Shown here piece by piece: positions 45,808 to 51,406 of a stretch of 51,406 bases of DNA; the stretch's first letter is position 1; the number at the start of each line of letters is the position of its first letter. The stretch spans positions 1 through 51,406 of the forward strand of contig JAFGBI010000048.1 in the NCBI GenBank assembly GCA_016933275.1. Direction: 5' to 3'. Under the pieces are notes generated by a model. It did not search any database, had not been told where the DNA came from, and saw only the letters and a list, made by a program, of their open reading frames with translations. Source of the DNA: Polyangiaceae bacterium. GTDB taxonomy: Bacteria; Myxococcota_A; Polyangia; Polyangiales; Polyangiaceae. A program made the position numbers and the translations under genes.

Positions 45808-46881
45808 ATGATGCGGACGAGTCTTTTGGCGTTGGCCATGATGGTAGCGGCGTGTGGTGGGGGAAGCGCAACCGATAGTCCAGGCAGCGGCGGCACCCAC
45901 AACGCTGGCTCAGGTGCCACTGGCGGTGCCGTTGACGCCGCTGGCAGTGCTGCTGACGGTGCAGCTGGCAGCGCCGCTGACGGTGCGGCTGGCAGCGCCG
46001 CTGACGGTGCAGCTGGCAGCGCCGCTGACGGTGCAGCTGGCAGCGCCGCTGACGGTACAGCTGGCAGCGCCGCTTCTGGTGGCACGGGTAGCTCGAGCGA
46101 TGTGGTCGTGGTTTCGGACTTGATGGAAGCCCTGTGTGACCACATGAAGGACTGTTGCACCGCGGCGGGGTTTCTGTACGACCTGAGCTACGACCCGAGC
46201 GTTTGCATGAGCGGCAACACTCCGGCGGATCTCGTTGACCTGGCCACCCACTACCCAGAACAAGCCGCAATCTGCCTGGAGCAGATACGTACGCTGGCCT
46301 GTAATCAGCGCATCGAGGGTTGCGAGCCTCCAGAAGAGGTCGGCGTGATCCCGCTGGACGGGAGGTGTGAGGAGTCCAGCCAATGCGCTCCCCAGCCCGA
46401 CATGGTTACGAAATGTGACGTCGAGACCCTCAGATGCGTTGCCACCCCAAGGCCATCGAATCTCGGCCTACCGTGTTACGGCACCTGTGAGGGGGGGGTG
46501 TGTTTCGATCCTACGGATCCCGAAGACGATCGCGTCGCCTGCATCAGGGAACGGGGGCTCTACTGCGACGGCGAGGTTTGCCAACCAGTCATTTCGGTTG
46601 GCGAGGCCTGCGACGAGGACTCGGAGTGTGTGGCGGGTGCGCTCTGTGTCGATGATACGTGTTGGGGGGAGCAGCCGGTGGGGGACGAGTGTCGCAAGAC
46701 AACCAGGTATTCGGAGACCATCGATACCTGTGCGGCGACCTCGTACTGCGACGATACGAATCACTGCGTGGCCAAGAAGGGGATCGGAGAAGACTGCGCG
46801 TCGAACGAAGAGTGCTTCAGCGACCGGTGCCTTCACGATGGGATTTGTCTGGCTGAGCTCGGCGTGCCGGAATGCAGGTAG
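45808..46881 (+). CDS. Cys-rich lipoprotein with AAGSAADG repeat stalk
   Basis: 357 residues. ATG at 45808 (or the adjacent ATG at 45811) follows GGGAGACCA and gives MMRTSLLALAMMVAACGGG as lipoprotein signal. Residues ~30-95 form a low-complexity stalk built from 8-residue units AGSAADGA. From ~105 a Cys-rich domain begins (LMEALCDHMKDCCTAAGF, VCMSGNTPADLVDL). Repeated EGF/follistatin-like knots follow (CEESSQCAPQPDMVTKC, CDEDSECVAGALCVDDTC, CASNEECFSDRCLHDGIC). This family of x-C-x-x-x-x-x-C-x-x-G-x-x-C proteins is abundant in myxobacteria; function unknown. Confidence 0.85.
   Translation: MMRTSLLALAMMVAACGGGSATDSPGSGGTHNAGSGATGGAVDAAGSAADGAAGSAADGAAGSAADGAAGSAADGAAGSAADGTAGSAASGGTGSSSDVVVVSDLMEALCDHMKDCCTAAGFLYDLSYDPSVCMSGNTPADLVDLATHYPEQAAICLEQIRTLACNQRIEGCEPPEEVGVIPLDGRCEESSQCAPQPDMVTKCDVETLRCVATPRPSNLGLPCYGTCEGGVCFDPTDPEDDRVACIRERGLYCDGEVCQPVISVGEACDEDSECVAGALCVDDTCWGEQPVGDECRKTTRYSETIDTCAATSYCDDTNHCVAKKGIGEDCASNEECFSDRCLHDGICLAELGVPECR
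45940..46083 (+). repeat. 24-bp coding tandem repeat, about six units
   Basis: Units GCTGGCAGCGCCGCTGACGG plus four variable bases start at 45940, 45964, 45988, 46012, 46036 and 46060. Units two to five differ by single bases, and the first and last are more diverged. Each encodes AGSAADGA. Copy number can change without breaking the frame, so stalk length could vary between strains. Confidence 0.9.
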
Positions 46882-47406
46882 TATCGTGGACTCGGCCGTG
46901 GCCGCGAGCACCGTCGAGCTTCGTGACCGCGCCATGGCAAGGGGTGACGTGGTGTCCGGAGCGAACGTGGTGAGGGGGAACAGAACCGTGATCCAGGGCG
47001 TCAAGGCCTCCTCGGCGGAGGTGGGCCTGCAGACCATCGATGGCTTCCAGTGGCCGGCCTTTCCCCCGGTCGCGCAACCACTCCCGGAGATCCAGCCTGA
47101 TCAGTTCTACGGCCTGGCACCGGGTCGCTTCGATCGGCTGATTGTCAAGTCGCGGTCCGAGGTGTAATCGATGCAGATCCCCAGGCCCCGCTCATCGGCA
47201 CGTTGGATGGGGACCTTTGCATCGATGGCGAGCTGAACGCGACCCTCGTGGCACCGGTCGGCTACGTGGCGCTTCGGTCACGGAACGTTGGCCCGACCGG
47301 GGTCAGCCACCGCGGCGCGGTGTACGCGAACGCCGTCGAGCTTCACCAGGGCACTCGGTTCGTGTCCGCCCCGCTGGCCTTCGACTGGACGGAGTTGTCG
47401 GAGTAG
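46882..47406 (+). pseudogene. Frameshifted polymer-forming/adhesin-like exported protein remnant
   Basis: One frame gives VDSAVAASTVELRDRAMARG, then ANVVRGNRTVIQGVKASSAE and PDQFYGLAPGRFDRLIVKSR, and stops at 47165-47167. The next frame continues directly with GVIDADPQAPLIGTLDGDLC, VAPVGYVALRSRNVGPTGVS and RGAVYANAVELHQGTRFV. Together they resemble the two ends of myxobacterial surface proteins whose repeats read LxPGxYGxLxVxSRATLxLxAGxYxF, but the middle is missing. The frameshift lies near 47140-47165. No start or signal peptide is present; the fragment begins right at the stop of the preceding gene. Confidence 0.5.
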
Positions 47407-47570
47407 GACCGGGGCTAGCGATCGGAGGAGAATGACTGGCAGTGCGGGAGTTGGTGGGATGATACGCGGCCAGGCAACCAACGGCCCCGGAGCGCCGGAC
47501 GCTCTGGAACGAGCCGGTGTTTCGCGTCGGCGGTCGGTGAGCCCACGCCGCCGCTGGGGGCTCTGGTTCC

Positions 47571-47783
47571 TTGGGGCGTGGTTGGTCTTTCATTTTGGCT
47601 CCACGCACGCTTTTCGATGCTGGCTACTTCGATAGCGACTACCCCATTTCGGGAAACGGCCAGCATGAGGTCTGGCTCGCCGTCTGCGCGGAGGGCTACG
47701 CGAACCACCAGCAGCTGTTGTGGGAGGGTCGGGGCAGCGGTCCCGACGCGCTGCACGTCGATGTCGCGCTGGAGCCGGAGTGA
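47571..47783 (+). pseudogene. Short C-terminal fragment of an exported beta-sandwich protein
   Basis: 70 codons. The useful part reads FDAGYFDSDYPISGNGQHEV, then WLAVCAEGYANHQQLLWEGR and ALHVDVALEPE. The style matches the last blades of carboxypeptidase-regulatory-like domains. There is no signal peptide or convincing start. Probably a remnant of a lost larger gene. Confidence 0.35.
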
Positions 47784-47853
47784 CGGGATCTGTCGGCCAC
47801 TCGGCGGCAGGCGCGGTTCTCCCTGCTCGGCCTGCGGCCCCAGGCGTGATCGC

Positions 47854-48568
47854 TTACCGTCCACCCTTCGGGTGCGGCTGCCCGGTTGGGATGCGCCCGG
47901 GCTCGGCCTCGTGGTCGCGGAAGGTCGGAAGCGCGTCGCGCTGCTCCGTGCTCGACGTGCAGTAGCCGAAGCCCCCCGCCATCTCGAGCTCCCTGGTCTC
48001 CGCGAGGGCGACCCGGTACGCCCTTCGCTTCGCCCCCTCCGGATGCCCTGAGGCCTTCCCCGAGGTTGAGCCCGACGGAGAGCGCCGCCCTCCGCAACTG
48101 ATCCGCGAACTTTGCGTCTCGCCCCTTCAACCCCCCTTCGGCCTGCCGACCCCGCCATGGCCGGGCGGGGCCCGCTCCGTCGCCGATGCTTGACGCGCCC
48201 GCGCCTCCTCCGTTGCCCGCGAATGCGCGGCCTCTCGCGGTGCTTGGGGTGGCTCCGGTGGCTGCGCCTGCGGTGCTCCAACCCGTGCCTGCCGAGCCGC
48301 CCGCGCCCGCGGCTGCCCCGATATTCGTCCCCCTTGTCCCGCTGCTCGGCGCGGCGCCAAGTTCGCCCGGGCTCGCGGCGACGCCTCCGTTGCCGCTGGC
48401 GGGCGCAGACTCTGCCCCGTTGCGATCACGGCGAACCTTGCCATTGCAGGCTGCGATCGGGATCACCGCGACCGGGATTGCCCACCCGGCGCGCGAGCGT
48501 CCCGCCGATGACAACCACGGAAGAAAGGTCCCCCAAGCGTTCGGCATCGCCGCAGGCGGCCGTGTCAT
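47854..48568 (-). pseudogene. Lipoprotein N-terminus fused to frameshifted four-helix-bundle protein
   Basis: From about 48568 the frame begins MTRPPAAMPNAWGTFLPWLS and continues to an apparent lipobox (IPIAAC) and a Gly/Ala/Ser linker. At ~48125 it changes to RDAKFADQLRRAALSVGLNL plus GEGLRASGG, the hallmark of the four-helix-bundle (23S rRNA intervening-sequence) protein family, which is normally cytoplasmic. The family C-terminus is reached only after a frameshift, in the frame ending RDHEAEPGRIPTGQPHPKGG with stop at 47854. The combination of an export signal and an intracellular domain, plus the frameshift, indicates a fused pseudogene. Confidence 0.5.
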
Positions 48569-48638
48569 CGGTTGAAATCGGGTGTTTCGGCGCTCCTGTG
48601 CGTAGACTCGGGCAGAGGCTGGTCCAGCAGGGAAGAAC

Positions 48639-50030
48639 ATGCGGCACGCGGGTGCGAGACTTGGGGTTCGACTCACCGTCAGCGTCCTTCTGGCGCGCAA
48701 GATGGGCGTCGTCGACACGCGGACCGCGGAGGAAGGGGACCGGTGCGCTCAGGCAGGAGAAACCGCCTGCACCAAGGACGGTAAGGCCCAGCTGACCTGC
48801 GATTCGAGTGAGAAGCTCGTGAAGATCGATGACCGTCAAGGTCCCGATGGGTGCGAAGTCGGTCAAAGTCGATCGACCGACATGACCCTGCACGGTGGCA
48901 CGGTCACCGGGGAAGCCGTCCAGACGTTGAAAGGTGGCCAGCCAGCCGCTCGCAAGGGTGATCCCCACGTGTGCCCGGTCCACGGGAAGGGTGTGATCAC
49001 GGGTGGCTCTGGCAGCGTCTTCATCGAGGGCAAGGTGGTCGCTCGGATGTCCGACACCTGCAAGTGCGCGCTCGCCGGCGTTTCGGGAGCGGGAGCCCCC
49101 CCCGCGATCGGGCCGGGAGGCGCACCATTCATCTATCCCGGCGGCCCGTCCACCGCGCCCCCCAAGGTGGGTTCGACGGACTCGAGGAACCGGACCTCCG
49201 ATCAGGTGCTCGAGGAGGACGGGTCCCACGGCCCCTACTGGGAAACCGAAGTCTCCGACAGCGACGGGGACGGGACTTGGGATGAAGCGCACGTGGAAGG
49301 CGGAGTCTCTCGTGCCAGTGGCGAGCTCGAGACCCCGGAGTGGGGAGAGTTCCAGATCAGGGGGCGGGGTGGAGTGGAGGCCGTGCGCGGCCGAGCGGAA
49401 GCCAATGCGAGCAGTGGCGAGTCCGGGTTGGCCGAAGGCGCAGGCGTGGAGGTTGCTATCGAGGGACGCGGCGTCCACGGGGAAGGAGAGGTGGAGGTCC
49501 GCACGCCCTTCGGCAACGCGAAGTGGAAAGAGGAAGGATCATTGGTGTACGGGAATGGGGAGGTCGGGGTGTTGGTCGGGAACGACGGGACCCGAAGCGG
49601 TGTTGAATCGAGGGGTGGCTGGGGGGTTGGCGCGGGACGGGCCGAGGGCAATTTCCCAGGTCCTTTCACACCTCCCGGAATACCCGACCTTGAGGTTCCC
49701 ATCGTGCCGTGGTGGCTTCAGCCCCTACTCCCCTTCGAACCGCGGACAATTGCGACGGACACGGATGCTGAGTTCAGTGCCAAACATGGCTTCGGAGCAG
49801 AATTGGGGCTCTATCGCGATTCCACAGACGGGCGGTACCACTTCAAGGTGGCAGGTGGTATCGAGAACGTTGGCTTCAACATCGAAGTGAGCCTTGGTCC
49901 CTCCACCAAGTCCACCGAAGATCCTGGGAATGATGGCGGTGGCTCGTGGGGCGCTGACGGGGCCGTCCCGTCCGGAGGGATCCCGAACAAGATCGCCATC
50001 GGGTTCCCGCTCGTCCTCATTGGAGACTAG
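48639..50030 (+). CDS. PAAR-domain protein with Cys-containing N-terminus and glycine-rich C-terminal extension
   Basis: 463 residues. ATG at 48639 follows AGGGAAGAAC. Residues ~32-75 form a short Cys-rich unit (DRCAQAGETACTKDGKAQLT, then CDSSEKL...GPDGC) like those found in exported lipoproteins. The PAAR domain is ~101-165: PAARKGDPHVCPVH, SGSVFIEGKVVARMSDTCKC and GAPPAIGPGGAPF, with His/Cys zinc ligands. PAAR proteins form the sharp tip of type VI or contractile injection spikes. The C-terminal ~300 residues contain EAxAxxGESGLAEGAGVEV-type Gly/Glu repeats (~240-330), then a less repetitive end (WWLQPLLPFEPRTI, FGAELGLYRDSTDGRYHFKV). The extension could be a spacer plus effector; no known toxin domain is recognised. 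The stop is 2 bp before the next gene. Confidence 0.85.
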   Translation: MRHAGARLGVRLTVSVLLARKMGVVDTRTAEEGDRCAQAGETACTKDGKAQLTCDSSEKLVKIDDRQGPDGCEVGQSRSTDMTLHGGTVTGEAVQTLKGGQPAARKGDPHVCPVHGKGVITGGSGSVFIEGKVVARMSDTCKCALAGVSGAGAPPAIGPGGAPFIYPGGPSTAPPKVGSTDSRNRTSDQVLEEDGSHGPYWETEVSDSDGDGTWDEAHVEGGVSRASGELETPEWGEFQIRGRGGVEAVRGRAEANASSGESGLAEGAGVEVAIEGRGVHGEGEVEVRTPFGNAKWKEEGSLVYGNGEVGVLVGNDGTRSGVESRGGWGVGAGRAEGNFPGPFTPPGIPDLEVPIVPWWLQPLLPFEPRTIATDTDAEFSAKHGFGAELGLYRDSTDGRYHFKVAGGIENVGFNIEVSLGPSTKSTEDPGNDGGGSWGADGAVPSGGIPNKIAIGFPLVLIGD

Positions 50031-50032
50031 GC

Positions 50033-51109
50033 GTGGCGACCAGAGATTCATTGCCCTTTCCAGAGGCACCTCCATCCCTCCCCGCCGGCTCGACGGATCG
50101 CTACTGGTGCTGCACGGATCGTCGCAGCAAGTGGAAGAGCCTCCATTTCCGCGTGGTCATCCCGAAAACCTGGCGGCCTGTCGCGATCCCGCCCCACGAT
50201 TCGGGTCCCCGTTGTCCCCAGGCCATGCTTGGGCTTTTCGAGAATACCCAAGCGCCCCCGGCCGAGCTCGAGGTGTCCGTCTTTCCCCTGTTTCGCGAGG
50301 TCGCGCCTGGCCACTGGCTCGAGATGCTGCTCGATCTCCGAGGAGATCATGTCCTGGAGCGTCGCGATCAGACCACTCCCAAGGGGCTCTCGACCGAGCT
50401 CCTGACCGCTGCCCAAGGGCCCGACGGCGCGGTCGTCTCTCGCTGGAGCGCGATCAAGGACGGGCATTCGGAAGGAGGCCGGCTCTGGGTGGCGGAGACC
50501 AGAACCCGGGTTCGAGACTATGCCGCGTGCGTAGAAGCGTTCACGGTTGCGCACGCCAGCCTCGAGCTCGCCAACCCGGGGGGGTGGCCCTACACGGAAA
50601 TCCTCAGAGCCCACAGCCGCGGGGCACCTGGGGACTTCCTCTTCTACTATCCAGAGTCCTGGAGGCTGACCGAAGAGGGCAACGCCGATGCCTACACCGT
50701 CTGCCTGCACAACCGGATGGGCGCGACCCAGCCAGGGCAAATCACGTTCTCGACCATCTCACGCTCGACCGGCCACGACCCGAGCTCCCTGCACGCACTC
50801 ATTCGTGGCAATCTCGCGCAACAGGGATTCGCGGAGGGATCGCTGGACCTGGAAGCTGCGCCAGACTTTGGCGGACTGGAGCGCGTCCTTCGCGCCCGCG
50901 GGGATTTCTCACACCGGACGCCCAGTGGGAATGTCCCGTGCGACGTCTCCCTCATCATCGCCGAGCGGAAGGACTCCTTCTTCGTCACCACCCTCGTCGG
51001 GGTGGCTCGCGAGGTGTCATTCGCGGCATGGGCGATCAATGATCGGGCGCTGAACGTCGTGTGCGATACTCTAACGACAGCGGACCCAATCGTGCTCTAC
51101 AAGCGTTGA
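50033..51109 (+). CDS. Tandem DcrB/Eag-like (DUF1795-like) protein, putative effector adaptor
   Basis: 358 residues from GTG at 50033, with GGAG nine bases upstream overlapping the end of the PAAR gene. Two halves share a layout. The first (~35-175) has LHFRVVIPKTWRPV, AELEVSVFPLFREVAPGHWL and YAACVEAFTVAHASLEL. The second (~200-350) has FLFYYPESWRLTEE, GQITFSTISRSTG, VSLIIAERKDSFFVTTLVGV and WAINDRALNVVCDTLT. The pattern F-x-(V/Y)-x-(I/Y)-P-x-(T/S)-W followed by alternating strands and helices resembles the Mog1/PsbP-like fold of DcrB and of Eag chaperones, which load PAAR and RHS effectors onto VgrG. Eag proteins are ~140 residues, so a doubled version is unusual. Adaptor or immunity function is inferred from position. 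Confidence 0.7.
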   Translation: MATRDSLPFPEAPPSLPAGSTDRYWCCTDRRSKWKSLHFRVVIPKTWRPVAIPPHDSGPRCPQAMLGLFENTQAPPAELEVSVFPLFREVAPGHWLEMLLDLRGDHVLERRDQTTPKGLSTELLTAAQGPDGAVVSRWSAIKDGHSEGGRLWVAETRTRVRDYAACVEAFTVAHASLELANPGGWPYTEILRAHSRGAPGDFLFYYPESWRLTEEGNADAYTVCLHNRMGATQPGQITFSTISRSTGHDPSSLHALIRGNLAQQGFAEGSLDLEAAPDFGGLERVLRARGDFSHRTPSGNVPCDVSLIIAERKDSFFVTTLVGVAREVSFAAWAINDRALNVVCDTLTTADPIVLYKR

Positions 51110-51406
51110 CGAGGTCAAGCGGCTCGCCGCGGGAGCGCCTGCGCGGGAAGACTACAGGAGGATGCGACACTGCTCTCGACGTTGCCTTTCTGGGCTTTGG
51201 TGGTGGCCGCTGGACTTGTAGCCAGTGCACTACCAAGCTCCCGCCCCCCCGCGCGCTTCCAGGGCCGCAGCGACTCCGTAGTGGTGCCCAACCGCCTGGC
51301 CACCTCAGGGGCGGCGGGCATGTGACCCTGCGCGCGTAGATCTCCCGCCCGCGGCGGCTCCCTGAGCACGTTCCGTGCGGCGGAAATAGTGCCGCCCCCT
51401 CACGGA
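51110..51406. other. Right edge, no supported gene
   Basis: About 300 bp. On the minus strand a short frame from ~51318 reads PEVARRLGTTTESLRPWKR, which faintly resembles the helix-turn-helix of small transposase orfA proteins. It has no further support and the window ends nearby. Confidence 0.3.

Noticed and set aside
45564..45878. A 104-codon plus-strand frame after the giant lipoprotein gene
   Set aside because: It has no ribosome site or recognised domain and overlaps the start of the next lipoprotein gene in another frame. It is kept only as a possible remnant.
48639..48700. GGTTCGACTC at 48665-48674, like a tRNA T-loop
   Set aside because: The flanking bases do not form a T-stem and no acceptor or anticodon arm can be folded around it; it lies at the start of the PAAR gene.
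51115..51369. A transposase-like helix-turn-helix on the minus strand at the right edge
   Set aside because: Only a ~19-residue stretch looks right. There is no catalytic partner, inverted repeat or second frame inside the window.

Overview
The window is very GC-rich and dense with lipoprotein genes. Many of these carry short Gly/Ser/Thr-Ala linkers straight after the lipobox cysteine. Together with AgmX/PglI-type C-terminal domains, GYF domains, ECF sigma/FecR gene pairs, PAAR and RHS proteins, Uma2 and AbiEii remnants and a four-helix-bundle protein remnant, this suggests a myxobacterium-like member of the Myxococcota (Polyangia/Sandaracinus type). That assignment is inference from gene content only. 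The first ~65 bases are a poly-G run that looks like a sequencing artefact at a contig edge.

Layout. 0-8 kb: a broken AbiEii-type nucleotidyltransferase gene, a propeller-like protein, and a large convergent RHS protein. The RHS protein has a PAAR-like (DUF4150) head and a C-terminal tip with a His/Cys pair spaced like clan CD cysteine proteases. 8-11.3 kb: a PEGA/TPR-type secreted protein divergent from a Cys-rich lipoprotein. 11.4-13.7 kb: packed gene fragments (AgmX C-terminus, FG-GAP-like, LytM/M23, RCC1-like, Uma2). 13.7-18.8 kb: a sulfatase-superfamily lipoprotein with Thr at the nucleophile position, a zinc-ribbon protein, short lipoproteins, two structured repeat elements and a VWA lipoprotein.

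18.9-23.7 kb is the clearest metabolic unit: metY - cysK - metA - XRE/cupin regulator, all leftward. It encodes acylation of homoserine, direct sulfhydrylation to homocysteine, cysteine synthesis and a likely local regulator. A divergent PEBP lipoprotein shares an intergenic region full of palindromes. 24-34 kb: a zinc-ribbon/GYF/AgmX-C protein, unknown proteins and large surface lipoproteins, plus a formylglycine-generating-enzyme pseudogene. 35.6-38.5 kb: a three-gene ECF sigma / FecR-TPR / exported-protein operon joined by GTGA stop-start overlaps.

38.9-46.9 kb: a 2193-residue lipoprotein with repeated CnaB/carboxypeptidase-regulatory and Ig-like modules, an Fn3-like part and a beta-helix part. 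A perfect 34-bp palindrome sits inside the gene. It is followed by a lipoprotein with a 24-bp tandem repeat. 46.9-48.6 kb is a second set of broken genes. The window ends with a PAAR protein carrying a glycine-rich C-terminal extension and, 2 bp downstream, a protein with two DcrB/Eag-like halves that could be its adaptor or cognate partner.

The two secretion-related loci (RHS with an HC tip near the left end, PAAR plus tandem DcrB-like protein at the right end) are the best candidates for new biology. All functional statements rest on motif recognition by eye; no database search was possible.
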